From assembly GCF_018446385.1 (NCBI RefSeq), contig NC_056002.1, positions 9,186,894 to 9,250,893 on the forward strand: a stretch of DNA of 64,000 nt. The letters are read 5' to 3'. How positions within the stretch are numbered: position 1 is the first letter of the stretch; each line of letters starts with the position of its first letter. The translations under genes were made by a program, and so were the position numbers. This DNA comes from Zingiber officinale. Its lineage: Eukaryota > Streptophyta > Magnoliopsida > Zingiberales > Zingiberaceae. The notes under the pieces are model-generated. The model saw only the letters and a list, made by a program, of their open reading frames with translations, made no database searches and was not told where the DNA came from. Shown here piece after piece: positions 1 through 13,682 of the stretch.

Positions 1-1666
1 GTACTATACCCACCTATACCCACCTTCTTACCCATCCCATAAGGGGCCGGCCAAGCTAGCTTGGAGACCAAGCTAGGGCCGGCCAAAGTTTCGTTCATGG
101 GTGCTTCAAGGTGGCCGGCCCTAGCTTGGGTTCAAGCTTGGTGTGGCTGGCCCAAATTAAAATAAAAAGGATTTTTATTTTTTAAAATTTTTCTTATGTG
201 GATAACATGTTTTAAAAAAGAGTTTAAAAATTTAAATCTTTCCTTTTATAAGATTCTACAAAAGATTAAGAGAAGAGCTAAATCTCTTTCCTTATTTGTA
301 GATTAAAAGGTTGATTTTAATAAAAACTTTCCTTTTTAACCATGTTCATGATTTAAAAGAAAGTTTAAAAAATTAATAATTCTCTTTTATTAGTTTCTAC
401 AAAAGATTAAGAAAAGATTTGATATCTTTCCTTATTTGTAGATTAAAAGAGATTTTAATTTTTAGAGATAATTTTCTTTTTATCCACATGTTTAAAAGAA
501 AGATTTTAATTTATTAAATTTCTTTTTTATAAACCAATCATGAAGGGATTAAATTATTGGAAAAAATTTTATAAATTTCCGGAAACAAATTAGGAAGGTT
601 TTAATTCTTGATTGAATTAAATTCCCTTTGATTGGAGGTTTGTTGTGTGGCCGGCCATGTTGATTAAGAAGAGGAATTTGATTTTAATTAATTAAATTTT
701 TTTTTTCATGGCAAAGGAATTAAGGAAGTTTTTATTAAAGTTTCCTTATTTGCCAAAACCAAGGATTATAAAAGAGGAGGTAGAGGAGCCTTCATGAGAT
801 GAACTTCTATTCTTTTTCTTTCCTCTCCTCTTTGGTTTTGATGGCCGGCCCTATTTCTCTCCTCTCCTCTTGTTGGCCGAAACTCATCTTTTGGTGGAGC
901 TTTTGTTTGTGGCCGGATCAAGGAAGGAGAAGAAGGAGAGAAAGCAAGCCTCGTCTGTAGCATCCCTTGGAGCATTGGTGGTGGCCGAAATTCTTCATCC
1001 TTGGAAGAGTTTATTGTGGCCGAAATCTAGAAGAAAGAAGGAAGGTGGAAAGGGGGTTCTCATCTCGGAAGATCGTTGCCCACACAACGCCCGAGGTTAG
1101 AAGAGGAATACGGTAGAAGATCAAGAGGTCTTTCTAAAAGGTATAACTAGTATTTTTCCTTTCCGCATCATACTAGTTATTTTTGGAAATAATACCAAAT
1201 ACAAGAGGCATATGATTTTAGTGTTTCGAATATGTTTTTCGATGTTGTGTTCTTTTGTTTTATTTTTCCTTGTGATTTGATTGTTCATTTCGGTTAACCT
1301 AAAGTTATTTTAAGAAATTAAATATTAGCTTTCCATAAAAGGTTTTGTCTAGTCGGTGGTGGTTGCTCCCATATCCAAGAAGGTCGTGTGCCTCGCCACG
1401 TCAGTACTGGGAACCAATTATGGAAAATAATATTTAATGGAATTAATAACTTAAGGTGATTTGGGTCGAATGTGTTAAGTTCCGCAGGAGACCCAAGTCA
1501 AAACTTAAAAGAACAAATAGATTAAGTTTTGGATCAAACGTGTTAAGTTCCGCAGGCGATCCAAAATTTAATTTAAAAGAACACATGGTAGCTAGGAAAA
1601 GGTTCAGACCTTTGTACAAAATTTTTGTACAGTGGAACTTCTAGGCTTTCCGAGTAGCAACCAACA
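1..1666 (+). repeat. 5' LTR of the copia element (right part only)
   Basis: This stretch matches the right part of the LTR at 8712-11277, roughly 9625-11277, in the same orientation, and ends in ...CCAACA just before the primer-binding site. Near its left edge is a GC-rich inverted repeat built from GGCCGGCC and AAGCTAG blocks (about 48-84). The remainder of the LTR lies outside the window. Confidence 0.85.
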
Positions 1667-1667
1667 A

Positions 1668-1680
1668 TTGGTATCAGAGC
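1668..1680 (+). other. Primer-binding site of the copia element (tRNA-iMet type)
   Basis: TTGGTATCAGAGC follows one base after the LTR end; this is the usual initiator-tRNA-Met complementary site of plant copia elements. Confidence 0.85.
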
Positions 1681-2741
1681 TAGGGTTTTGCCTCTGTGTA
1701 TTTGGTATTAGTTTAATTATGCACATGTCATACATAATTTAGGCAGGTTAATAGTAGGATGTGCTAACTTTGTGGATGCAGGATCCAACTATTATGGCTT
1801 ATAGTTATTATGTGTGTGATTGGACCCTTGGACATATCAAGGGCATTTTATTGTGTGTGCATGATTGTATTATAAAATACAGCAGGAGCTGTATTTAGTT
1901 TTATTAAGATTTTATTTTTTGATCTAGTTACATGTACATTCCTTTTATGGAATATAGGATCGATGGATGTAAATTTTATTTTATGTTCGATCTAGTCTAC
2001 ATGTACATTCCTCTGAGGAATATAGGATTGAAAAATGTAAAATTCTATTTATGTCGCGGATCGAATCTTGCAAGGCGTGGAACCTTTTGAGGACCAGAGG
2101 CGTAGCGGAACAAGGAGCTAGATGGATGCGACAACTAGACCCGGTGGCGGTGGCCAAAGATGGCAGCAGCTAGGGTTGGCGACACATGGAGGACAGCAAT
2201 AGATAAAAGTCATAATAGTTGAAAATTAGTTTTTCTATTTATTGCTTTTTATGCTGTGTTGTGTGTGCTTGTTAGTATGCATGTTAGGTAGACTAGCATA
2301 GGCAAAATTCCTCACTTTAAATAACTAAGTGGGAGAGGGATTTGTTTTTAAATAAATTCCACTGTCTCCATTACTGGTTTATAAGTGATGCAACAAGCTT
2401 TCGCGTTGGCTCTGAGTGCCTTCCTCTATATCGGATGAGCTTGTTTGCGGATCACTAGCTTAAACTTCCATTTTGGATGACTATAGGAAGTTAATTAAGA
2501 GCGTGTGATCTTCCCCATCGGAAGGGACACAATCTTATTAATGGACTTAGTGTCAAGTAATGGTATACACTTAGGCACATTTAATAGTATCCTCCCCATC
2601 GGAGTCACTGCTATTATTTGTGTGACCGAAGTAAACCAACTATTAATTTGTCAAATAAATAGGTTGACAAGATAATAAAATTAAAACCCCCTCTTACAAA
2701 TGTTTGATTTTGTATACGTCCACACTATCGTGGCATACAAC

Positions 2742-5144
2742 TGTTGGTTGCTACTCGGAAAACCTAGAGGTTCCACTGTACAAAAATTTTGTACAAAGGT
2801 CTGAACCTTTTCCTAGCTACCATGTGCTCTTTTAAATTAAATTTTGGATCGCCTGCGGAACTTAACACGTTTGATCCAAAACTTAATCTATTTGTTCTTT
2901 TAGGTTTTGACTTGGATCTCCTGCGGAACTTAACACATTCGACCCAAGTCACCATAAGTTATTAATTCCATTAAATATTAATTTCCATAATTGGTTCCCA
3001 GTACTGACGTGGCGAGGCACATGGCCTTCTTGGATATGGGAGCAACCACCACCGACTAGACAAAACCTTTTATAGAAATCTAATATTTAATTTCCTAAAA
3101 TAACTTTAGGTTAACCAAAAAGAACAATCAAATCACAAGGGAAAAAAAACAAAAGAACACAACTTCGAAAAACATATTCGAAATACTAGAACGTAAGCCT
3201 CTTGTATTTGGTATTATTTCCATAAATAACTAGCATGATGCGGAAAGGAAAAATTACTAGTTATACCTTCTAGAAAGACCTCTTGATCTTCTACCGTATT
3301 CCTCTTCTAACCTCGGACGTTGTGTGGGCAACGATCTTCCGAGATGAGAAACCACCAACCACCTTCTTCTCCTCCTAGCTAGGTTCGGCCAACAATAAGG
3401 AAGCTTCACCAAGGAAGAAGATCAAAACACCAACCAAGCTCCAAGAGATGCTAGCTTTCTCTCCTTCTTCTTCTTCTTCTCCAAGTAGTATCCGGCCACC
3501 ACAGGAGCTCCAAGGGGAGAGAGAGGTTCGGCCACCACAAGAGGAAGAGAGGGAGAGGATGATGGCCGGCCACACCAAGGAACAAAAGAGGGAGAGAAAT
3601 AATAGAGGTTGTATCTCATGAAGGCACCCTCACCCCTTCTTTTATATTCCTTGGCCTAAGCAAATTAGGAAATTTAATTACAATAAAATTTTCTTAATTT
3701 CCTTGACATGATTTAATTGAGAAAAAATAAAATAAAATTTCTCCAATTAAATTCTAATGGTCGGCCACATCATGAAATCAAATTAGACAAGTTTCAATCA
3801 ACAATTAAAACTTCCTAATTTGTTTCCGGAAATTTTTAAAAATAAAATTTCTCTTCAAAATCTCTTCATGGTTGATAAAAAGAAATTTCCATAATTTTAA
3901 TTTTACAACATGTGAATAATTTTTAAAGAGAAAATAAAATATCTCACCAATCTACAAATAAGGAAAGAGATCTAATCTCTTTCTTTAATCTTTTGTAGAT
4001 CTTTTACAAGAGAGATAATTTAATTTTAATTCTCTTTAATAAATTATATCTTCCACATAATAAAAATTAAAATTAAAATTCTTTTTTAATTTAATTTGGC
4101 CGGCCCCTCTAGCTTGGGTTCAAGCTAGGGCCGGCATACTTAGGCCGGCCCTAGCTTGGTTCCCAAGCTAGCTTGGCCGACCCCCTTTAGGTGTGTATAG
4201 AAGGTGGGTATAGGTGGGTATAATACTCTATAAATAAGAGGCTACGATAGGGACCGAGAGGAGGAATTGGTTTTCGTCTCCCGATAAAATTAAGCATCCC
4301 GTGTTCGCCCCGAACACACAACTTAATTTTATCAATAATAATTCATTCCACTATAGAACTATTATTGAACTACCGCACCAATCCCAAATTACATTTTTGG
4401 CTCCTTCTTATTATGAGTGTGTTAGTCTCCCTGTGTTTAAGATGTCGAATGTCCACTAATTAAGTGAGTTACTGACATCTCATTTAATTAATATCTTAGT
4501 CCAAGAGTAGTACCACTCAACTTCATCGTCATGTCGGGCTAAGTCCACCTGCAGGGTTTAACATGACAATCCTTATGAGCTCCTCTTGGGGGCATTCTCA
4601 ACCTAGATTACTAGGACACAGTTTCCTTCTATAATCAACAACACACACTATAAGTGATATCATTTCCCAACTTATCGGGCTTATTGATTTATCGAACTAA
4701 ATCTCACTCATTGATAAATTAAAGAAATAAATATCAAATATATGTGCTTGTTATTATATTAAGATTAAGAGCACACACTTCTATAATAACTGAGGTCTTT
4801 ATTCCTTTATAAAGTCAGTATAAAAAGAAACGACCTCAAATAGTCCTACTCAATACACTCTAAGTGTACTAGTGTAATTATATAGTTAAGATAAACTAAT
4901 ACATAATTACACTACGACCTTCCAATGGTTTGTTCCTTTCCATCTTGGTCGTGAGCTACTGTTTATAATTTATAAGGAACCGATAACATGATCTTCTGTG
5001 TGTGACACCACACACCATGTCATCTACAATATAAATTAATTGAGCAACTACATTTATCGTAAATGTAGACATTTGACCAATGTGATTCTTATTTCTAGAT
5101 AAATGTTTATACCAAAAGCTAGGCTTTTAGTATACATCCTAACA
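2742..5144 (-). mobile_element. Solo LTR of the same copia family, inserted in reverse orientation
   Basis: Read on the minus strand this matches the 3' LTR at 8712-11277 over its whole length, with TGTT...AACA ends. It is flanked by ACAAC (2737-2741) and ACAAA (5145-5149), a near-perfect 5-bp target-site duplication. No internal coding sequence accompanies it, so it fits a solo LTR left by LTR-LTR recombination. It interrupts the untranslated leader/gag side of the host element. Confidence 0.8.
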
Positions 5145-8100
5145 ACAAAATTCACGGTGTTTAAGGTAATTTTATTTGTCATAAAGATTTATTGACAAGA
5201 TAATTAATGGATAAACTCCTCCTCTTACAAATGTTTAATTTTGTATACGTCCACACTATCGTGGCATGCAAAATTCACGGTGTTTGAGGTGTTGGTGAAT
5301 TTAAATAATATTGTTTGAGGAATCAATGTTATTTTAAATTCAAAAGGTTTTGACCAAATATTTGATCAAAAACAGATCAACTATTAATTCGTCATAAAGT
5401 AAAGTTGACGAGATAATAAAATTAATGGATAAAATCTCCTTTTTGATCTTGTATACGACCACACTATCGTGGCATACAAAATTCATAGGGATTTTTAAGA
5501 ATTGATCTTGACCAAATATTTTTGTGATTCTTAGGATTTAAAATGTTTGTCAATCCCCTAGTTGTTATACTATAGAAAAGACTTAGTAGTCCCAATTGTA
5601 ATGATTGTAAATAGGACTTGGACATTAAGGTAGACTGTCTTCTTAGAACTAAGAACAATTTAGGTGTATTTAATTCATTAATTGAAACATGTCTAGTGGT
5701 GTTATCTACCAGAACCTGGAGTGTAGATACAGATGTCATTAATCATGTCTGCAATTCATTGCAGGGTTCCAGGAAACCCGACAACTAAATGAAAATAAAA
5801 AAAAAACACCGTCCACATGGGCACTACTACAAAAGTAGCAGCTATTGCAGTGGGAGAGATTTATTCTCTAATAGGAATAAAATTTGGATTATTAGAAATT
5901 GTCTTTACATACTAAGTTTAGAAAGAACCTGATTTCAGTTTCTAAACTATTATAGAATAGATATTGTGTCTATTTTGATAACAAAATTGTTATCAAGAAA
6001 AATAGGGAAGTTATCTATTCTGGTATGTTGGTTGACAATTTATAATCCAATAACTCCCACGATGCAACAAATGGAAATTAGTAACACATCTTCTAACTTA
6101 AGAGAAAGCAACCTTCGAAAATGAACCAATTATATCTTTGACATCTAAGGCTAGGTTATATTAACTTAAGTAGGATTCATTGGTAGCTGATGAACTTTTG
6201 GGTTCATTAGTAGTGGAAATCTTTCCAACCTGCGAGTCTTACTTGGAAGGAAAATAACCAAGAAGCTTTTAAGTCTAAGGGGTATGAAGCCAAAGATATA
6301 TAGGAATTGGTTCATTCTGATTTGTGACTATCCAGACAAAAGGTATTTTCAAATATCTCATCTATTTTATAGACAACTATTTGAGATACGGATACATTTA
6401 CTTAATGTGCCGCAAGTCTAAGTGCTTTGATTAGTTCAAAGAGTACGAGGCTGATGTGGAGAAACGTCAAAGTAAACATATCAAGACAGTACGGCAAGAT
6501 CGTAGTGGCAAGTACCTTTTTGGGAGAATTTAGGAGTCACTTATCAGAAGTAGGGATTCAATCCCAACTAACAACACCTGGTATACCCCAACAGAATGGT
6601 GTAGAAAAATGAAGGTATAAGACTCTTATGGAAATAAGTAGATTAATGATGAGTTATTTAGAAAATTACCAAATTCATTTTAAGGATATACTCTGGAAAC
6701 GAAAGTGAACATAGTACCTTCCAAAGTCAGAACTCTCTACTCATATAGAATTGTTGAATAGGCGTAAGCCTATTTTAAAGCATATTCGGATTCGGGTAGT
6801 CTAGCACATATGCTGAAGAGAGACAATGATAAGTTGGACAGGAATTCACTTGTTTGTGAGTTATCCTAGAGAAATGAAAGTAGGTTTATAGTTTTAAAAA
6901 TCAGAAGGTCATTGATAGTATCAATGACCGATTTTTAGAAAAGGACTATGTAATAAACCAAGTGCCCATAAGTAAATTTGTTCTTACGGAAATAATAAAA
7001 GACATGTCTAATCTAGTACCAACTGTACAAGATGAGATACCACAAGGAAACTGCAACACGTATCACAAATGATACACAATTACAGAAAGTGCCTCATCGT
7101 AGTGGGAGGGTTGTTAGGCAACCTAAAAAGATTCATGTTTTAGGAGAATTTTTGGACTCGATCCCAGGAGGACATGAACCTGATCTCCGGACATATGACG
7201 AAGCACTCCAAGATAAAGATGCAACATCTTGGCAAAGAGTAATGAATAATAGAATTAGAATATATGTATTCTAATAAAGTCTGGAAGCTTGTAGAACCAC
7301 CAAATGGTGTAAAGCCTTTGGGTGTAAAAAGGTCTATAATAGGAAAAGAGGGATAGACAGGAAGGTAGAAACTTTCAAAGCAAGGCTTGATGAAAAAAGA
7401 AACTTTTTCACTGGTAGCCATGCTTAAGTCTATCCGGATTATTTTATCTATTTGGCAAGTGGATGTCAAGACAGCATTCTTTAATGGAAGTCTTGAAGAA
7501 AGCATCCATATAAGCAACCAGAAGGATTCATTGCAAAGGGCTAAGAGCATCTTGTGTGCAAGCTCAATCAGTCTATGGACTGAGGCAAAGCTTCAAGGTC
7601 TTGGAACATCCGGTTTATCAAAGTAATCCAAACCTATGAATTTATTTAGTAACCAGATAAGTCTTGTGTATATAAAAGGTGTGATGGAAACGTGGTGGTA
7701 TTTCTTGTACTATACGTAGATAACATTTTTGGTAGTTGGAAACAATATCAAAATGTTGTCAGAAGTAAGGGTATGGTTATCCAAACAATTCGATATAAAG
7801 GACTTGGGAGAATGTATATATTCTTGAGATCAAAGTAATAAGGGATCGCAAGAAAAGAATATTTTACTTATCTCAAGCTTTATACATTGAAAAAAAATCC
7901 TTGCTCGTTTTAAGCATGCAAAACTCCAAGAAAGGTTTCTTACCTTTTTAGCATGGAGTAACTTTATCGAAAGATATGTCTCTGTAGACATCAAAGGAGA
8001 TAAAAGAAATAAAGGCAGTTCTTTATGCTTCGGCTGTCGGAAGCCTAATGTATGCTATAAATCTGTTTTGCCAAGGGCATAGTTAGCAGATATCAAAGTA

Positions 8101-8711
8101 ACCCTAGATAAGGACATTAGACTGCAGTAAAGCATATATTAGTACCTTAAAGGCACTAGAGATTATATGCTAGCTTACAAGGCAGTTAATTTGGTCCCTA
8201 TGGGTTGCACGGATTTTGACTTCCAATAGGGACAATAATAAGTCAACCTCGGGGTTTTGTGTTTACTTTAGGAGGTAAAGTCATAACTATGGAAGAGTGA
8301 TAAGCATAGGTGTTTTTCTAAACTCCACCATAGAAGCTTAGTATATGGCAAGCCTCTGAGGTGGCCATAAAAGTTGAATGACTCAATAACCTCAAGATAG
8401 ACTTAGATATGATTTCTGGTTTGTCCAAAGATTATTACAATTTATTGTAATAATATTGGTGCAGTAGCAAACTCGAAGAAACCATAAGTCTATAAGGCAG
8501 GTAAACACAATAGAGCGCAAGTACCACCAAATACGAGAAATCGTATAAACGAGGAAAAGTTGTTGCCGCCTATATTGCATCAGGTGATGACCTATAGATC
8601 CTTTCACTAAGGTCCTTAAGGCAAGAGCTTTTGATGGGCATGTTGAAGGGTTGGGAATCAGATGTATGGCAGCAGATATAGCAGCTTAGTCTTTTAGTAT
8701 AAGTGGGAGAT
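5145..8711 (+). mobile_element. Internal region of the copia element (pol remnants)
   Basis: An integrase C-terminal stretch with the family's QQNGV motif lies near 6430-6610. The linker before RT, with a GHEPDLRTYDEAL-type segment, is near 7030-7270. An RT stretch (VDVKTAFFNG-type) is near 7390-7500, and weaker RT/RNase H similarity continues to about 8600. The region opens with short local repeats of an ATTCACGGTGTTT-type and CACACTATCGTGGCAT-type motif, also present just left of the nested solo LTR. The polypurine tract AAGTGGGAGA is at 8701-8710. It is an old, decayed body with many breaks. Confidence 0.8.
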
Positions 8712-11277
8712 TGTTAGTATGTATACTAAAAGCCTAGCTTTTGGTATAAACATTTATCTAGAAATAAGAATCACATTGGTCAAATGACTACATTTTTGAT
8801 AAATGTAGTTGTTCAATTAATTTATATTGTAGATAATATTGTGTGTGGTGTCACACACAGAGGATCATGTTATCAGTACCTTATAAATTATAAACAGTAG
8901 CTCACGACCATGATGGAAAGGAACAAACCATTGGAAGGTCGTAGTGTAATTAGATGTTAGTTTATCTTAACTATATAATTACACTAGTACACTAAGAGTG
9001 TATTGAGTAGGACCATTAGAGGTCGTTTCTTTTATACTGACTTTATAAAGGAACAAAGACCTTAGTTATTATGGAAGTGTGTACTCTTAATCCTAATATA
9101 ATAACAAGCACATATATTTGATATTTATTTCTTTAATTTATCAATGAGTGAGATTTAGTTCGATGAATCAATAAACCCGATAAGTTGGGAAATGATATCA
9201 CTTATAGTGTGTGTTGTTGATTATAGAAGGAAACTGTGTCCTAGTAATCTAGGTTGAGAATGTCCCCAAGAGGAGCTCATAAGGATTGTCATGTTAAACC
9301 CTGCAGGTGGACTTAGTCCGACATGACGATGAAGTTGAGTGGTACTACTCTTGGAGATAGATATTAATTAAGTGAGTTGTCAGTAACTTACTTAATTAGT
9401 GGACATTTGTTATCTTAAACACAGGGAAACTAACACACTCATAATAAGAAGGAGCCCAAAATGTAATTTGGGATTGGTGCGGTAGTTCAATAATAGTTCT
9501 CTAGTGGAATGAATTATTATTGATAAAATTAAGTTGTTTGTTCGGGACGAACACGGGATGCTTAATTTTATCGGGAGACCAAAACCAATTCCTCCTCTCG
9601 GTCCCTATCGTAGCATCTTAATTATAGAGTACTATACCCACCTTCTTACCCATCCCATAAGGGGCCGGCCAAGCTAGCTTGGAGACCAAGCTAGGGCCGG
9701 CCAAAGTTTGGTTCATGGGTGCTTCAAGGTGGCCAGCCCTAGCTTGTGTTCAAGCTTGGTGTGGCTGGCCCAAATTAAAATAAAAAGGATTTTTATTTTT
9801 TAAAATTTTTCTTATTTGGATAACATGTTTTAAAAAAGAGTTTAAAAATTTTAATCTTTCCTTTTATAAGATTCTACAAAAGATTAAGAGAAGAGCTAAA
9901 TCTCTTTCCTTATTTGTAGATTAAAAGGTTGATTTTAATAAAAACTTTCCTTTTTAACCATGTTCATGATTTAAAAGAAAGTTTAAAAAATTAATAATTC
10001 TCTTTTATTAGTTTCTACAAAAGATTAAGAAAAGATTTGATATCTTTCCTTATTTGTAGATTAAAAGAGATTTTAATTTTTAGAGATAATTTCCTTTTTA
10101 TCCACATGTTTAAAAGAAAGATTTTAATTTATTAAATTTCCTTTTTATAAACCAATCATGAAGGGATTAAATTATTGGAGAAATTTTTATAAATTCTCGG
10201 AAACAAATTAGGAAGGTTTTAATTCTTGATTGAATTAAATTTCCTTTGATTGGAGGTTTGTTGTGTGGCCGGCCATGTTGATTAAGAAGAGGAATTTGAT
10301 TTTAATTAATTAAATTTTCTTTTTCATGGCAAAGGAATTAAGGAAGTTTTTATTAAAGTTTCCTTATTTGCCAAAACCAAAGATTATAAAAGAGGAGGTA
10401 GAGGAGCCTTCATGAGATGAACTTCTATTCTTTTTCTTTCCTCTCCTCTTTGGTTTTGATGGCCGACCCTATTTCTCTCCTCTCCTCTTGTTGGCCGAAA
10501 CTCATCTTTTGGTGGAGCTTTTGTTTGTGGCCGGATCAAGGAAGGAGAAGAAGGAGAGAAAGCAAGCCTCGTCTCTAGCATCCCTTGGAGCATTGACGGT
10601 GGCCGAAATTCTTCATCCTTGGAAGAGTTTATTGTGGCCGAAATCTAGAAGAAAGAAGGAAGGTGGAAAGGGGGTTCTCATCTCGGAAGATCGTTGCCCA
10701 CACAACGTCCGAGGTTAGAAGAGGAATACGGTAGAAGATCAAGAGGTCTTTCTAAAAGGTATAACTAGTATTTTTCCTTTCCGCATCATACTAGTTATTT
10801 TTGGAAATAATACCAAATACAAGAGGCATATGATTTTAGTGTTTCGAATATATTTTTCGATGTTGTGTTCTTTTGTTTTATTTTTCCTTGTGATTTGATT
10901 GTTCTTTTCGGTTAACCTAAAGTTATTTTAGGAAATTAAATATTAGCTTTCCATAAAAAGTTTTGTCTAGTCGGTGGTGGTTGCTCCCATATCCAAGAAG
11001 GCTGTGTGCCTCGCCACGTCAGTACTGGGAACCAATTATGAAAAATAATATTTAATGGAATTAATAACTTAAGGTGATTAACGTGTTAAGTTCCGCAGGA
11101 GACCCAAGTCAAAACCTAAAAGAACAAATAGATTAAGTTTTGGATCAAACGTGTTAAGTTCCGCAGGCAATCCAAAATTTAATTTAAAAGAACACATGGT
11201 AGCTAGGAAAAGGTTCAGACCTTTGTACAAAATTTTTATACAGTGGAACCTCTAGGCTTTCTGAGTAGCAACCAACA
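8712..11277 (+). repeat. 3' LTR of the copia element
   Basis: A 2.57-kb LTR beginning TGTTAGTATG right after the polypurine tract and ending CCAACA. Its first part is the mirror of 4200-5144 and its last 1.65 kb repeats 1-1666. An LTR this long is unusual for compact copia elements but normal for Angela-like ones. Confidence 0.85.
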
Positions 11278-11699
11278 CGTATACGTTAAAATTGAAGTCG
11301 AGCGACGACTCTAAACCCCAGAGGTATGATCCTAAACGAATATTTCAATAATGTCATGGGCGCCATAGCCAAGCAGGACTATGCTCCAAATGAAGAGGGC
11401 GCAAAATGATTTCATTAATAAGTGCTGCCGAGCGGCAGGATTATAGTCAAGACTTTCAAAAAAACTCTACTGACCCCTCGCTCACTCGATATATTCAAAA
11501 ACCTCGTTGGGGATGGATTCGAGGAGTTGGACGCGATTCACGTTCATTTTCAGTTGGTTGAGCGTCGCCTCAATCGCCAGCTCAAACGATTAGACGATCC
11601 AATCGGCCGCCTTCCCCGTGAACTGGTCTGAGCGGAGGTACTGTTGCTTCAGGACCGCGAAGTGACTCGGCTCGACCTACTGATAAGTCTTTAAGGCGG

Positions 11700-13682
11700 T
11701 GCGCGAAACCTCTAATTCCTCTTCGAGACGCTTCATTTGGCCTTGAAGTTCGACCTCCTTAGCCGATCGCCCTCCCGCTCGGCAGATAGAGAGTCCTTGG
11801 CCTTCTTCAGATCTTCGGCCAACTGTCGGGCTTCTTTATTCTTTTCTTCCAAATCGGCGATGGCGCATTGTTTCCGTGTGGTGGCCAAATCAAGTTTTCG
11901 GTCGTAAGTCTTCAATTGAGCCTCAATCTGACTCAGCCTACTGGCCTGCTCGGCCGATTTCTGTTGCTCCTCCGTCAGAAGTTGTTAGGCCCTCTCCAGC
12001 TCGGCCTTTAGCCGAGCGGACAGCGGCCCCCGGGAGGAAGAGCCTTCTCCAGAAATTTTGAGCTTCTTCATCTCATCTTCCACCTGTGCCAACCGCTAGC
12101 ACATGGCGATGCTCTCCACCCAGTACTGCAAACAAATATTAGCGCCGATCGGAGATAATTTATGAAGTGATAGCTGAGAGAACTAACCCGGTGGACATCT
12201 CCAGATGACTGTGGGCCAGTGCGCCCGGGGACTTCATGGCTGCTCGCACCCTCACCTCCTCCCAAACGCGGCCGAGCCGACCCCGGATGTAGACTTGATG
12301 TTGGGGGGATTCAGGCAAGTCGCCCCGCGCGCGAAGATCCTTGGTCAGCAGACGAAGGGTGGCGGTGGCAAATCGTCTCCCGCCCGGCGCCGAATGGACA
12401 GAGGCAGAAGGACCGGGGGATTGGGCAGGACAGACGGGATGAATGGCTGAGTGGGTTACCTTTCGCCCGACCGAAGGAAGGGAGGTGAGTGGCTGAACGG
12501 AAAGCGGCTCTTGTAGCTTAGCCACGGATGGAGTCCGATCGGAGGAAGTAGCCTCCACTGTTACGAGGGCTGGGGACGGGACATCTCCCTCTGCAGAGGC
12601 TTGAATGGCTGAAGTAGCGGATCGGGACGGTGTCTCCGTTCGGCGCCTCTTGCGGGAGAGGGGAACTTCGTCGTCCGAGGACCCCAATCCCTCAGCAAGA
12701 ATGACGAGCGGCACGCCACGAACCGAGCCTGGTTTGGTTGCCGCTCCCACGCTGGGCGTCCGTTCGGCGGCCCCATCGCCCACAGTTGTATTTTTCTCTA
12801 GTGATTGTGTTTCCTCTTGCGAGCCGATCGGGGTCAGGCCGAGCCACTCCATCTCCTTAGCAACTGCTGCTTCAATCTCGGCCTGCTTAGCCTTCCCAGC
12901 TACTCGGGTGCGCATCAGGGTGTCGGCTGCAAGAGAAGAACAGAATCAGTTAGACTCAAAAGGAAAAAAATTAAGAAATTTCATACCTAGGCTGCTCGGG
13001 AGCTTCACTTGGCTCGGACTTAGCCCGAACATGTACATCAGGCCTTCTGGTAGCAGCTTGTGAATGTTGAACTTCAGCCCGACCAACATATTAGCAGCAT
13101 GGAGGTAATCTGGCTGAGTCTTATACCTCTTCAACTCGGGCGAGGGTGGTAGGGTGGTCTGTCATTGAGTACGAAAGTACGGTCACTCGGGGAGTCTCAA
13201 ATAAAAAAAGTATTCCTTCCAGTGTTTGTTGGAGGAGGACATCTTGTCGAAGAAGACTAGGCCAACGCGGGATTGAAATAAATAAGTGTCCAGCTCGGAT
13301 TGTTTGGGGTAGTAGAAGTAATGGAAAACCCGAGGGGTCAGCGGGATGTTGTGCACTTTAAATAGCACAACTACACCACATAACAAGCGAAAGGAATTGG
13401 GGACGAGCTGGGCGAGCGGGATTCAAAAAAAGTTACAAACTTCGGTTATGAACGGATGGATGAGAAACCGAAGACCGGCCACGAACTGGTATCGAAAGAA
13501 ACAAATAGTACCGGTCGGCGGGTGGTGTGACCGATCGGATGGTCCGGCCAGGACAATCTCATGGTCGGGCAGGATGCCAAAAGCATTGATGAGGTGTGCC
13601 ACGTCGCCCGCATCAAACAAGGTCTCCATGGTGGTATACCAGAGACTAGGGGTCGGGTCGACTGTTGAGAGGAACTAGCCAC
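11700..13682 (-). pseudogene. Antisense gag-like reading region of the Tat-type element (putative gypsy-type transposon domain)
   Basis: Minus-strand translation gives a stretch with an HPFITEVCNFF-type segment, then PLTPRVFHYFYY and KHWKEYFFYL segments, which match the plant 'putative gypsy type transposon' domain (Pfam PF04195) as I know it. Toward the C-terminal side come Ser/Pro/Arg-rich sequence with a KRRR cluster (about 12160-12915) and a charged, coiled-coil-like part rich in Lys, Glu and Ala (about 11733-11915). A TTTATAAA box lies upstream at about 13945. It is an element relic, not a host gene. Confidence 0.6.

Larger units (their letters stand above)
1..11277 (+). mobile_element. 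Ty1/copia LTR retrotransposon, Tork/Angela-like, 5' LTR cut by window start
   Basis: Two direct LTR copies lie at 1-1666 (only its right part is inside the window) and 8712-11277, with a tRNA-Met-type primer site after the first and a polypurine tract before the second. Remnants of integrase and of reverse transcriptase occur in the order integrase then RT, which is the copia order. A solo LTR of the same family is inserted in reverse at 2742-5144. The coding part is clearly broken in many places, while the LTR copies still look only a few percent apart by eye, so the insertion is probably fairly young. The clade name is inferred from general resemblance and is less certain than the superfamily. 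Confidence 0.85.

Noticed and set aside
870-1100. 76-codon frame repeated at 10488-10718
   Set aside because: Part of the copia LTR sequence, present in both LTRs; not a gene.
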